A stretch of 64,000 nt of DNA from Collinsella sp. TM09-10AT. GTDB lineage: Bacteria > Actinomycetota > Coriobacteriia > Coriobacteriales > Coriobacteriaceae. Shown here piece after piece: positions 45,692 to 53,827 of the stretch. Made by a program: the position numbers and the translations under genes. The notes beneath the pieces are model-generated. The model saw only the letters and a list, made by a program, of their open reading frames with translations. It ran no database searches and was not told the origin of the DNA. The number at the start of each line of letters is the position of its first letter. Position 1 is the first letter of the stretch. The DNA lies in the NCBI RefSeq assembly GCF_003436275.1, contig NZ_QSOP01000011.1, positions 1 to 64,000 of the forward strand, read 5' to 3'.

Positions 45692-46654
45692 ATGGCAAAC
45701 GCGACGGCGAATCAAAGACTTACAGGCCACATTAAAGCGTGCGAGCAGCAGATGAGCTGCGTGTACGCGCGCACGACGGCGGAGGCAAAGCAGATTGAGC
45801 GGCGGGTGGCGGCGGGAAGTCTCGAAGTGGTCATGCCGGGACTGTATGCGCGTCCGGAATACTGGTCCGAGCTCAAGTTTCGGCAGCGTTATCTGCATCG
45901 GGTGCGGGCGCTTGCGCAAAAGCACCCCGACTGGACGTTTTGCTCCTATACGGCGGCCGTTGTCTATGGTCTTTCGGTTTCGCATGCCAATTTGACGCAC
46001 ATCCATATCGCCGCGATGCCGGCGCAATCGACGACGCCAGGCTCTCAAGTCGTTCGCCATCGGTATGCTTATCGGACACGGGCCAGCGAGATGGATATTG
46101 CCGTGACCGATATCGATCAAACGATTGCGGATTGCCTGGTCGATGCATCGTTTGTCGAAGGGCTGATCATTGCGGACTCGGCGCTCCATGAGCAGCTTTT
46201 GTCGAAGGAACATCTCATTGAGGCAGTTAACAAGCTCGGCTTGAATCGCCGCGGTGTTGTGACGGCGCGCAGGGTTGCACGGTGTGCCGACGGCCTGTCG
46301 GAAAGCGGCGGCGAGTCCAAGGCGCGGGCGCTGATGATCGAACGAGGCTGGCAGGTTCCGGAGCTGCAAGTTGAGCTGTTCGATCCGGTTGAGCCGGGAA
46401 GGCCGTATCGCGTTGACTATTTGTGGCGCGTGGGTGACCGGTTGATTATTGGGGAGTTCGACGGATTCGTTAAAAGCGAGAAGGCGGCGGAGGAGGGCAA
46501 GCTTGCAAAGGCGCAATTTGATGAGCGCCAGCGCGAGTCGAGGCTTTCGCTGCTCGATAACTGTAAGATTGTGCGCTTGTGCTGGGATGATCTAAGGGAC
46601 CCGACAAAGCTCGATCGCAAGCTCAAGGTTGCCGGCGTGCCGCGTGCATGCTGA
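45692..46654 (+). CDS. AbiEi-like N-terminal/PD-(D/E)XK-like C-terminal protein
   Basis: A 320-residue protein. The N-terminal part (SCVYARTTAEAKQIERRVAA, EVVMPGLYARPEYW, SYTAAVVYGLSVSH) resembles the winged-helix transcriptional-regulator/antitoxin domain of AbiEi-type proteins. The C-terminal part (GGESKARALMIERGW, YRVDYLWRVGDRLIIGEFDG, RESRLSLLDNCKIVRLCWDD) resembles DUF559/Vsr-like PD-(D/E)XK folds, with E...D...EFDG as candidate metal ligands. Proteins of this shape are common in Actinobacteria and uncharacterised. GGGAGGCGAC precedes ATG 45692. The gene is flanked by two same-orientation copies of the GAGCGTGG repeat. Confidence 0.65.
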   Translation: MANATANQRLTGHIKACEQQMSCVYARTTAEAKQIERRVAAGSLEVVMPGLYARPEYWSELKFRQRYLHRVRALAQKHPDWTFCSYTAAVVYGLSVSHANLTHIHIAAMPAQSTTPGSQVVRHRYAYRTRASEMDIAVTDIDQTIADCLVDASFVEGLIIADSALHEQLLSKEHLIEAVNKLGLNRRGVVTARRVARCADGLSESGGESKARALMIERGWQVPELQVELFDPVEPGRPYRVDYLWRVGDRLIIGEFDGFVKSEKAAEEGKLAKAQFDERQRESRLSLLDNCKIVRLCWDDLRDPTKLDRKLKVAGVPRAC

Positions 46655-46680
46655 GGCGGTGGCAGGGCGTTAGGCTGCAC

Positions 46681-46852
46681 GAGCGTGGAAATCCGGACGG
46701 ATGAGCGTGGGAATTTAGACGCGATTTGGTTGAGCGTGGATTTTCGGACACACGAGCGTGGATTATCGGACGTTTGAATAATGAGCGTGGATAATCTCCC
46801 GTTTTTTGCCCCCGAACAGGCCCAAAGTGGGAAATTTTCCACGCTCATTTTT
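46681..46852 (+). repeat. GAGCGTGG periodic repeat, copy B, ending in terminator-like hairpin
   Basis: Units start at 46681, 46703, 46732, 46754 and 46783: spacings 22, 29, 22, 29. The last is the left arm of a hairpin with 46827-46846, followed by five T residues. It is the longest copy and lies 27 bases after the AbiEi-like gene stop. Confidence 0.88.
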
Positions 46853-46874
46853 GTGGGGTGCAGCGTGCCAGCCG

Positions 46875-47471
46875 TTAGGCGCTGATGATGTGAGGTAGCG
46901 GCAGGTCGTGGACGTCGGTGGGAACGCCGTCGACACGCTGCTCGTCAAAGGCGATGCCGATGATCTGGCATGCGGGTGAGAGCATGGGCAGGTAGCGGTC
47001 GTAGCAGCCGCCGCCGTAGCCCAGGCGCGCGCCGGCGTGGTCGAAGGCTACAAGGGGCACGATGATCATGTCGAGAGCCTTGGCAGGCACGATGGGGAAG
47101 TGGTCGCTGTCGACGTGCATGGCTGCGAAGGCCCGCGTGGGGCGGGCGATAAACGGGGCCTCGGACGCATCGCCGGCAGCAACTGCCCGCATGCACATGC
47201 GCTGGCCGCAAGCCACGGCGTCTGTTGCCGAGAGCATGCACGGATAGGCTACGCGCCAGCCACGTTTGGCGGCCGCAGCGGCAAACGCGGCTGAGTCGAC
47301 TTCGGAACCCATCGCGGCATAGACGGCAACGGTGTGCGGCGCCGCGGCATCCAAGCGGCCCAGCAGCTCAACCAGCCGCGCACAGATAACGGCAGACTTC
47401 GCCGCCCGCAAGTCCAAATCAAGAGCATCGCGCCGAGCAATCACCGCCCGCCGCAACTCAGCCTTGTCCAT
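46875..47471 (-). CDS. 5-formyltetrahydrofolate cyclo-ligase
   Basis: A 198-residue protein. MDKAELRRAVIARRDALD is the usual start with ATP-contacting basic residues. LGYGGGCYDRYLP is the hallmark phosphate-binding motif near the C-terminus, and IVPLVAFDHAGARLGYGGG matches the family. It converts 5-formyl-THF to 5,10-methenyl-THF with ATP. Start 47471 excludes an upstream stretch derived from the palindrome at 47482. Confidence 0.92.
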   Translation of the reverse strand: MDKAELRRAVIARRDALDLDLRAAKSAVICARLVELLGRLDAAAPHTVAVYAAMGSEVDSAAFAAAAAKRGWRVAYPCMLSATDAVACGQRMCMRAVAAGDASEAPFIARPTRAFAAMHVDSDHFPIVPAKALDMIIVPLVAFDHAGARLGYGGGCYDRYLPMLSPACQIIGIAFDEQRVDGVPTDVHDLPLPHIISA

Positions 47472-47481
47472 CCCGGCTTCC

Positions 47482-47530
47482 TCTCCCAAACCTACCAAAA
47501 AGGGCAGGTTTATTTTGGCAGGTTTTATCT
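47482..47530. repeat. CTGTCCC-family palindrome, reverse copy
   Basis: AAACCTACCAAAA (47488-47500) pairs with TTTTGGCAGGTTTT. The reverse strand reads GCCCAGATAAAACCTGCC and then AAAATAAACCTGCCC, so the core is CTGCCC here. The flank CCCAGATAAAACCT is shared with 35712 and 37846. Confidence 0.75.
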
Positions 47531-47542
47531 GGGCAAATGTCG

Positions 47543-47581
47543 AAACCACCACAAAGGTGCCTGTCCCCTTTGTGGTGGTTT
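47543..47581. repeat. CTGTCCC-core palindrome, forward copy
   Basis: AAACCACCACAAAGG (47543-47557) and CCTTTGTGGTGGTTT (47567-47581) are perfectly complementary 15-mers with loop TGCCTGTCC. It lies 17 bases past the HicB stop, back to back with the previous palindrome. Confidence 0.8.
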
Positions 47582-47598
47582 TGGCCCATGCGTTAACG

Positions 47599-47928
47599 CT
47601 ATAACGCCGCGGCGATTGCTTCGGTCACAAACTTATTGAGTGACTCGCCCTTCTTTGCCGCCGCCAGTGCTGCCTGCTTGTGAAGCTCGGAGCCTGTTCT
47701 CACATTGAACGAGCCCTTAAAAGCCCGCTCTGGTTCCTTGCCCTTTTCGGCACAAAACTCAAGGTAATCGTCGACGGCGTCGTGGAAGCATTGCTCCACT
47801 TCTTCAGCCGTGGAGCCTTCAAATACAATTGCGTCCCTAATGCCGGCGACCATACCTGTTAGTACATGCTGCTCGGCATCGAACTCGACTGGGGCGAAAT
47901 AGCCCTTGTATGCCAAAACGTTACTCAT
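47599..47928 (-). CDS. hicB: HicB-family antitoxin
   Basis: A 109-residue antitoxin. The N-terminal partial RNase H-like fold (YKGYFAPVEFDAEQHVLTGM, FEGSTAEEVEQCFHDAVDDY) neutralises HicA. The C-terminal ribbon-helix-helix (SFNVRTGSELHKQAALAA, GESLNKFVTEAIAAAL) binds the operator. GGAGG before the ATG at 47928 fixes the start, which overlaps the HicA end by eight bases, so translation is coupled. Confidence 0.9.
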   Translation of the reverse strand: MSNVLAYKGYFAPVEFDAEQHVLTGMVAGIRDAIVFEGSTAEEVEQCFHDAVDDYLEFCAEKGKEPERAFKGSFNVRTGSELHKQAALAAAKKGESLNKFVTEAIAAAL

Positions 47929-48184
47929 GACTGCCTCCGACATCCTGCAGAAATCGAACGATGTTTCGAATTGTCCCCGCTGTCAATTCGTCAGATGGAT
48001 GAGGCGCGTGCATCACGAACATCCTGCCATCTGAGGGCCTGTAGAAGCGAATGCGCGATCCGGATGTCTTGCCTTTGCTGTCCATTTCAAAGCCATATGA
48101 GGCCATGACTTTTAAAAAATCGGCATACCGATACGTCGAAGGGCAGCTAAACAGTTGGGCGATGAGTTTATCGGCTCGAGTCAT
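47921..48184 (-). CDS. hicA: HicA-family mRNA interferase toxin
   Basis: An 87-residue double-stranded-RNA-binding-fold toxin, a little longer than the common 60-80. GSRIRFYRPSDGRMFVMHAP holds the catalytic His (MHAPHPS) and ELTAGTIRNIVRFLQDVGG the terminal helix. The first gene of a hicA-hicB operon. Upstream lies an 8-bp-arm palindrome fitting HicB binding. It cleaves mRNA when HicB is lost. Confidence 0.9.
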   Translation of the reverse strand: MTRADKLIAQLFSCPSTYRYADFLKVMASYGFEMDSKGKTSGSRIRFYRPSDGRMFVMHAPHPSDELTAGTIRNIVRFLQDVGGSHE

Positions 48185-48198
48185 CCCGCCTCACATTC

Positions 48199-48219
48199 TG
48201 CAACTATATTCTAGTTGCA
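48199..48219. promoter_or_regulatory. Probable HicB operator
   Basis: TGCAACTATATTCTAGTTGCA: perfect TGCAACTA/TAGTTGCA arms around TATTC, 15 bases upstream of hicA. Further out, TATAGAACAWGTGT occurs twice in tandem (48247-48260 and 48264-48277) and may be promoter-linked. Confidence 0.6.
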
Positions 48220-48280
48220 ATTTAGATCCGATGCAATCACCCATACTATAGAACATGTGTACGTATAGAACAAGTGTTCG

Positions 48281-48317
48281 AACCACTACAAAGGGGCCTG
48301 TCCCCTTTGTAGTGGTT
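48281..48317. repeat. CTGTCCC-core palindrome, forward copy
   Basis: AACCACTACAAAGGGG (48281-48296) and CCCCTTTGTAGTGGTT (48302-48317) are perfectly complementary, loop CCTGT. It lies 13 bases from the M16C stop codon. Confidence 0.85.
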
Positions 48318-48330
48318 TTGCTTGCTGTGG

Positions 48331-51300
48331 TTAGCCCATCAGGTCGACTACGTTAAAGCCGGCGTTGCTCTTGGCGATGACGTCGCGGCCGCCAAAGACG
48401 CAGGTGGGCGACTCGGCTGCGATGCGCGTCACATCGGCGCCGAGCGAGCGCAGCTCACCGGGCGTGGCGGCGAGCATCTGGGCGCGACGCTCCTCGCGCG
48501 CATGCGGATCGAGCCCGGCCAGGTAGGTCGTGTTGCGGCGCTTGGTGAGCGCGTGCGGCTTTACCGGCGCGTCCATGCCGCTCACGCAGCTCACGATAAA
48601 GCCCTCAAAGGCGGCCTCGTCGGGCTCAAAGCTGCCAAGCCATGCACCCGCGCGCTCCACGCGCTCAATCGAAGGATCGATCGCCGGGTCGCGGTAGGTG
48701 TAGAACGCCGTCTGGCGCTCGCCGGCCGCGCGGAATCCGCAGCCGTACGCACCGCCCTTCACGCGGATCTCGTTCCACAGGTAGTCGTAGGAGAGCGCGT
48801 TGGCAGCCACGGCCCAAGCGCCTGTCACGTCGAGCCCCAAGCGACGCGGGTCGCACGCACGCGCGGCAAAGCAGATGTCGCTGGGGATCACGAAAGCCTC
48901 GTGGCGGTCGCGCGGCTCCGGCACCACGAGCGCGTCGCGGCCGGCACCGTCGCCCGCACCCAGCCCCAGGTCGCCCGCGGCATCCCAGTACGTGTCAAAG
49001 TCCTCGTCGCTGCCGGTAAAGCTCGCCATGCAGCCATCGGCCACAAAGATACGCTCCGCCAGCTCGGCAAGCTTGGTGCGCAGGTCGTCCAGGCGCTCGT
49101 CAAAGTGGTCGAGCAGATCGCGCAGGAACAGGTAGAAGTCCACGCCCGAGAGCTGCTCACGAACCACGGCCGAAGGCGAGCTGTAGCTCATCGCGCGACC
49201 GAGCGCCGCCGAGTGGCCGTTGTTGATAAAGCCCTGCTCAAGCCCAATGCGAATCTGCGTGAGCACGTCGCGCACGCGGTCGGCGTCGGCGTCTGCCAAA
49301 AGCGTGCTCGACCATACCTCGCGTGGCAGACTCGCCAGCGCATCGATCTTCTCGGACAGGGCGCCGGCGCTCACCAGCAGGTAGGGGCGCACGCCGTCCA
49401 CGTCGGGATGGGTCATGACTTCGGTCGTAAAGCTCAAAAAGCCGAGCTTGCCAGCGATCAAGTTGTCGAGTTCCTCGGCCGAGTGCTCGCTCGTGGGCAG
49501 CTGTTTGAGCAGGCGGCAGAGCAGCGTCACATAGGGCAGGTCCTCAAACGCGACGCAGCTCAGGTCGAAATACTGCATGGCGTAGGCCAAACGGTTGGTG
49601 GGGATGCCGTGGCGCAGGCAGGGGATGGGCGCGGTCGTGTCTACGACCAACGGCGGCTCGGGGCGCGCCTCGCCAATGTCGGACACGCGCAGGCGCGGCA
49701 GCGTGGCCTTGGCCTCGGGCGTGTCCTCGGCTTCCTGCGCGGCACGCAGCGCGGCCGTGCGCTCGACCACGTCGGCCAGCTCGGAATCGGTCATGGCGTC
49801 GCGCTTGGCTGCCAGCTCGGCGGCCTCGGCACCCTCCGAACCCTCGGCGGCGTCCACCGGCACCAGCTCAACCAGTGCCATGTGATCGTTCTGCAGCACC
49901 AGCTCGCGCAGCAGGTCCTCAAAGTAGCTGCCGTCCAGGTCGCCGCGCAGCTCCTCATACACCGGGCCGTACTTGAGCGCCAGCGTCGCGGCGTCGTCAT
50001 CGTAGAGCCAGGTGCTCAGCGCGTCGCACGCAATGGCCACGCCGTCGGCGATACCGTAGTCGCGCTGGCGCAGGTCGTATTCGTTGCTGCTGATGATGGC
50101 CTCCAGGCGCTCGCGCGGAACGCCGTGCTCGCACAGGTCGCGGCAGGCGTCCTGGAACACGCGGCGCAGCTCGCGCGCCACGCCGGGCTGCGCGTTTTGC
50201 AGCATGATGAGCTCGTAGGGCTGCAGGCTCTCGGCTGCGGTATGGCTCACCACATTGCCGCCCAGGCCGGCGGCCAGAATGGCCTTCTTAACCGGCGCTT
50301 CGTTGGAGCCCAGCAGCGCCTCGAACAGGATGTCCGCGGCGATCGTGCGCTTGCGGTCGAGTGCGCTGCCCAGCACAAGGCCCAGGCCCACCAGGGCGTT
50401 TTCGGGCGTGGTGGCCATCTCGACGCGCTTATACTCGCAGGTCACGGGTGTCTGCACGACCAGCGGATTGGGCGCCAGCGCAGACGGGTCCTCGCCGGCG
50501 GCGACGGCTGCGTCCATGCGGCGGCTCGCGGCACTCGGCTGCGACAGATAGCGCTCGTCCAAAAAGGCCAGTGCGCGGTCCACGTCCAGGTCGCCGTAGA
50601 GCGTGATGTAGGAGTTGGAAGGGTTGTAGTGGCGTGCGTGCGTGTCCAGGAACTGCTCGTAGGTGAGCGCCGGGATCACGCGCGGGTCGCCGCCGCTCTC
50701 GTGCGCATAGGCGGTGTCGGGATAGAGCGCGGCGTTGACGGCGTCGTCCAGCACGCTCATGGGGTCGGACAGCGCGCCCTTCATCTCGTTGAACACCACG
50801 CCGTTATAGCGCAGCGTGCCCTCGCGCAGGCTCGCGGAGCTGTCGCCGCCCTCGCCCTCGACGCTCTCCGGTAGGTCCAGCTCGTAGTGCCAGCCTTCCT
50901 GCTCAAAAATGGTGGGTTTGGTATAGATGGCCGGGTTGAACACCGCGTCCAGGTACACGTCCATCAGGTTGTACAGATCCTGCTCGTTGGTGGTGGCAAC
51001 GGGGTAGATGGTCTTGTCGGGGTAGGTCATGGCGTTGAGGAACGTCTGCATGGAGCTCTTGATCAGGTCGACAAACGGCTCCTTGACGGGGAATTTGGCC
51101 GATCCGCACAGCACCGAGTGCTCAAGAATATGGAACACGCCGGTGGAATCGGCCGGCGGCGTCTTAAAGCCAATGGCAAAGGCCTTGTTCTCGTCATCGC
51201 ACGCCAGGTACAGCAGGCGAGCGCCCGAGGCGGTGTGGCGCAGCACGTAGGCGTCCGAGTCGAGCTCGGGCACGGTCTCGCAGCGCTCGACGGCAAAGCC

Positions 51301-51369
51301 GTGGCAGGTGGTGCCGGGCACCAGCAGCGCGGCGGCAGCGGCGCGCGGGTCGGTTGAGGTAGTGGACAT
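48331..51369 (-). CDS. M16C peptidase, presequence-protease (PreP)-like
   Basis: A 1012-residue metalloprotease of normal family length. Inverted zinc motif HILEHSVLCGS supplies HxxEH, with the distal Glu in EQEGWHYELD or near it. Four homologous domains follow, and the C-terminal half carries the Arg/Tyr region (GGAYGCGF). M16C enzymes form a closing chamber that degrades peptides up to about 65 residues. It probably recycles peptides in the cytoplasm, since no signal peptide is present. AAAGGAG before ATG 51369 sets the start. The opposite strand is open for long stretches only because of high G+C. Confidence 0.93.
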   Translation of the reverse strand: MSTTSTDPRAAAAALLVPGTTCHGFAVERCETVPELDSDAYVLRHTASGARLLYLACDDENKAFAIGFKTPPADSTGVFHILEHSVLCGSAKFPVKEPFVDLIKSSMQTFLNAMTYPDKTIYPVATTNEQDLYNLMDVYLDAVFNPAIYTKPTIFEQEGWHYELDLPESVEGEGGDSSASLREGTLRYNGVVFNEMKGALSDPMSVLDDAVNAALYPDTAYAHESGGDPRVIPALTYEQFLDTHARHYNPSNSYITLYGDLDVDRALAFLDERYLSQPSAASRRMDAAVAAGEDPSALAPNPLVVQTPVTCEYKRVEMATTPENALVGLGLVLGSALDRKRTIAADILFEALLGSNEAPVKKAILAAGLGGNVVSHTAAESLQPYELIMLQNAQPGVARELRRVFQDACRDLCEHGVPRERLEAIISSNEYDLRQRDYGIADGVAIACDALSTWLYDDDAATLALKYGPVYEELRGDLDGSYFEDLLRELVLQNDHMALVELVPVDAAEGSEGAEAAELAAKRDAMTDSELADVVERTAALRAAQEAEDTPEAKATLPRLRVSDIGEARPEPPLVVDTTAPIPCLRHGIPTNRLAYAMQYFDLSCVAFEDLPYVTLLCRLLKQLPTSEHSAEELDNLIAGKLGFLSFTTEVMTHPDVDGVRPYLLVSAGALSEKIDALASLPREVWSSTLLADADADRVRDVLTQIRIGLEQGFINNGHSAALGRAMSYSSPSAVVREQLSGVDFYLFLRDLLDHFDERLDDLRTKLAELAERIFVADGCMASFTGSDEDFDTYWDAAGDLGLGAGDGAGRDALVVPEPRDRHEAFVIPSDICFAARACDPRRLGLDVTGAWAVAANALSYDYLWNEIRVKGGAYGCGFRAAGERQTAFYTYRDPAIDPSIERVERAGAWLGSFEPDEAAFEGFIVSCVSGMDAPVKPHALTKRRNTTYLAGLDPHAREERRAQMLAATPGELRSLGADVTRIAAESPTCVFGGRDVIAKSNAGFNVVDLMG

Positions 51370-51819
51370 ATGCAGTCTCCTTTGACGCCCCAACGGGGGC
51401 GAATCGAGTCGAATCCTCGAGAGTATACCCATATGGGGCCTTCGACCAATCTGCCGCACGAGCGTGGAAATTCGGACGCCCGCCAAATGACAGTGGATTT
51501 TCGGACGAAATCGGCCGTCAAAAGCTCAAAAACCGTCCAAATATCCACGCTCGTGCGTCAACTACGTGTCTCTCACCTCACATTCATTTCTACGACGAGG
51601 GATGACTGAGAGACAGACAGAAGATAAAAATCAATCGGCTTATCGGATGCATATACCGCCATCAGATTGAAGCTGTATGCGGAAATGGATGGACTCTACA
51701 CCGCTTACGCAAAATAACCCCTCGTTTGCTGAAACATTATAGGAAATGGCGTGGAGTGCTAAAAAGTTCTAATACAATATAAGTCATTTATCTATAAGCT
51801 GCTGATTCCTTGTAAAGGT
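51370..51819. repeat. Intergenic region with GAGCGTGG repeat copy C and TCTC block
   Basis: GAGCGTGGAAATTCGGAC at 51460 and GACAGTGGATTTTCGGAC at 51489 are 29 bases apart. The second pairs with GTCCAAATATCCACGCTC (51535-51552). After this, 51553-51612 aligns with the block following copy D at 56686, including TCTCTC and ACGAGGGATGACTGAGAGAC. The rest (51613-51819) is AT-rich and probably contains the promoter of the GntR gene (TACAATATAAG near 51772). Confidence 0.7.
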
Positions 51820-52533
51820 ATGGTTGATATGGTTGAGGCAAATAGCGTTATCCCCCTGTACAAACAGATTGTTCGTGCGCTTTCTGATTCAATCGCCAAC
51901 GGCACGTACCGCCCGGGAGATAAGCTTCCGACCGAGGCGGAGCTGATCGAGCAATTTGGCGTGAGCCGAATAACGGTTCGCTCCGCAATTAAAGAAATGG
52001 AAGATGCTGGGCTTGTTGAGAGGGCCCGCGGCAAGGGCACGTTCGTTTCGTCGGACACGCAGATGTATGCCGCGGACGACCGTGAGAGCTTTACCCATTC
52101 GTGCCAGCTTGCGGGCAAACAGGCGTCTACCAGGGTTCTCGAAATGGGCTGGGACTTCCCAAGTCTGCGAGACGCGAAGTTCCTGGGCGTAGACGATACC
52201 CAAAAGGTATTGCGAAGCCGTCGTCTGCGCCTTGTGGATGGCAAGCCCACGATGCTGGAAACCAATAGCTATTCCGCTGCGCTTTCTTTTTTGGAGCATG
52301 AGTCCCTCGATGATTCGCTGATGGCGGTACTCGATCGCCAGGGGATCAAGATGGGTCCCAACACGCGTACGCTCGAGGTCTGCTATGCGAGCGAGCTCGA
52401 GGCGGCATACCTTAACGTGGAGCTGGACTCTTCGCTGCTTCTGTTTGTCGATAGACGTTATGCCCCAAGTGGCGAGCCGCTTTTCATCTCCCGTCAGGTG
52501 TACTGCACCGAGCGACTGAAGTTCTATTTGTAA
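51820..52533 (+). CDS. GntR-family repressor with UTRA domain (locus 4)
   Basis: A 237-residue regulator: winged helix (PLYKQIVRALSDSIANGTYR, PTEAELIEQFGVSRITVRSA, ARGKGTFV) and UTRA domain (VLRSRRLRLVDGKPTMLETN). Downstream on the same strand are the EIIA, EIIB, SIS, EIIC and EIID genes it most likely controls. A second ATG at 51829 is an alternative start. A small hairpin (52545) follows the stop. Confidence 0.9.
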   Translation: MVDMVEANSVIPLYKQIVRALSDSIANGTYRPGDKLPTEAELIEQFGVSRITVRSAIKEMEDAGLVERARGKGTFVSSDTQMYAADDRESFTHSCQLAGKQASTRVLEMGWDFPSLRDAKFLGVDDTQKVLRSRRLRLVDGKPTMLETNSYSAALSFLEHESLDDSLMAVLDRQGIKMGPNTRTLEVCYASELEAAYLNVELDSSLLLFVDRRYAPSGEPLFISRQVYCTERLKFYL

Positions 52534-52544
52534 ATTAGAGATAG

Positions 52545-52566
52545 ATTGGTCGATTTACCGACCAAT
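52545..52566 (+). terminator. Small hairpin after locus 4 GntR gene
   Basis: ATTGGTCG (52545-52552) and CGACCAAT (52559-52566) form a perfect 8-bp stem. The weak following T content suggests partial termination. The palindrome could also be an operator. Confidence 0.4.
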
Positions 52567-52668
52567 TGTTACCGTTCGCGGATTTGGAAAATAGACACAC
52601 CACGTAGGGTAGATTGCTAATATACTTTGTTATGACAATATAGTACGTCCTATTGGTATTGGAGAACT

Positions 52669-53088
52669 ATGAATAAGATATTGCTAGCGAGTCATGGTTA
52701 TCTCGCCCAAGGCATGAAAAGCTCTCTGGAGATTCTGATGGGCACCAACGACCGAATCGAGTGCCTGTGCGCCTATGTCGATGACGATTCAAGGGACGTC
52801 GCGGCGTTGATTGATGCATGGATGGAGACGAGGGACCCTGCCGACTCTTGGTTTGTCGTGACTGACATCTTTGGCGGCTCTGTAAACAACGAATTCATTC
52901 AGAGGCAGACTGCCGGATCGTTTACGTTGATCGCCGGAATGAACTTGCCGCTGCTGGTGGAAATGGTTACACAGCTGGACTCTCTGGATGCGGACAAGGC
53001 CAAAGCCGCGGTCGAGGGATCGCGTTCGTTTATTCAGCTTTGCGAGGCGGCGGACATGCTTGCCGGCGCCGAGGAAGAAGATTTCTAG
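52669..53088 (+). CDS. PTS mannose-family EIIA (locus 4)
   Basis: A 139-residue EIIA with phospho-His at position 9 (ILLASHGYLA) and the conserved VVTDIFGGSVNNEF loop. Unlike locus 2, EIIA here is a separate protein. It accepts phosphate from HPr and passes it to the EIIB encoded 71 bases downstream. Confidence 0.92.
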   Translation: MNKILLASHGYLAQGMKSSLEILMGTNDRIECLCAYVDDDSRDVAALIDAWMETRDPADSWFVVTDIFGGSVNNEFIQRQTAGSFTLIAGMNLPLLVEMVTQLDSLDADKAKAAVEGSRSFIQLCEAADMLAGAEEEDF

Positions 53089-53159
53089 TTAGTTCTGGTT
53101 CGAGCCCTAGCTAGGGGTCGCACCTGTCATTCCCTTTATCACGTGCGGAGATGATAACG

Positions 53160-53633
53160 ATGATTAAGCTTACGAGAGTTGATTACCGACTGATTCACGG
53201 CCAAGTTGCCATGTCCTGGACTCACGCTTTGGATGTAGATTGCATTCTGCTCGCCAGCGATGCTGTGGCAAAAGACGACATGAGGAAGGCGGCCTTGAGG
53301 CTCGCCCGCCCCAGCGGCGTTAAACTCGTCATCAAGGATGTTGACGCTGCTATCGAGGCGCTCAACAGCGGCGTTACCGACAAGTATTCGCTGTTTATCA
53401 TCACTGAGACGATTGAAGATGTCTATCGTCTCGCTAAGGGTTGCAAAGACATCAAAGAGATCAATCTGGGCGGAACCCGAAAGACCCCTGAGACCACGCT
53501 TCATCCGACCCCTGCGATCTTTGCGACCGAGAAAGATGCCGAGCATATCCAAGAGCTCCTGGGCGATGGCGTGGCCATCGAAATCCGTCAGGTTCCCAAT
53601 GACGCTAAGGTGTTTGCCAAGGACGTTTTCTAG
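53160..53633 (+). CDS. PTS mannose-family EIIB (locus 4)
   Basis: A 157-residue EIIB with phospho-His at position 13 (RVDYRLIHGQVAMSW). It transfers phosphate to the sugar during transport. ATG 53160 is better spaced from GCGGAG than the ATG at 53151. A full intrinsic terminator follows, splitting the locus into a GntR/EIIA/EIIB part and a SIS/EIIC/EIID part. Confidence 0.92.
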   Translation: MIKLTRVDYRLIHGQVAMSWTHALDVDCILLASDAVAKDDMRKAALRLARPSGVKLVIKDVDAAIEALNSGVTDKYSLFIITETIEDVYRLAKGCKDIKEINLGGTRKTPETTLHPTPAIFATEKDAEHIQELLGDGVAIEIRQVPNDAKVFAKDVF

Positions 53634-53684
53634 CCGGAAACACGTTGATGCTCGGCATTTATTGAACCAATGCTCTATGCCTAT

Positions 53685-53715
53685 GCCCGTCGATCATTTG
53701 ATCGGCGGGCTTTTT
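53685..53715 (+). terminator. Intrinsic terminator after EIIB (locus 4)
   Basis: GCCCGTCGATC (53685-53695), loop ATTT, GATCGGCGGGC (53700-53710), five T residues. Confidence 0.85.
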
Positions 53716-53749
53716 ATTAAAGAAAAATCAAAAAAAACTGAAATAGTTC

Positions 53750-53777
53750 TTGCATAGTTAGTTATATAAAGTATTAT
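53750..53777 (+). promoter_or_regulatory. Promoter of SIS-EIIC-EIID unit (locus 4)
   Basis: TTGCAT (53750-53755) and TATTAT (53772-53777) are 16 bases apart in AT-rich DNA between the EIIB terminator and the SIS start. TATAACGTCATG just downstream may include a GntR site. Confidence 0.6.
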
Positions 53778-53827
53778 AACGTCATGGGATGAATGAAGGG
53801 TTCATCCAAGTGAGTTAGGAGTAAGGG

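Noticed and set aside
45282..46852. CRISPR array
   Set aside because: Repeat units are only about 18 bases with alternating 22/29 spacing, short non-unique gaps and a terminal hairpin; no cas genes are present.
48322..50874. 850-codon + strand frame opposite the M16C peptidase
   Set aside because: Shadow frame; the reverse strand encodes HxxEH and full family length.
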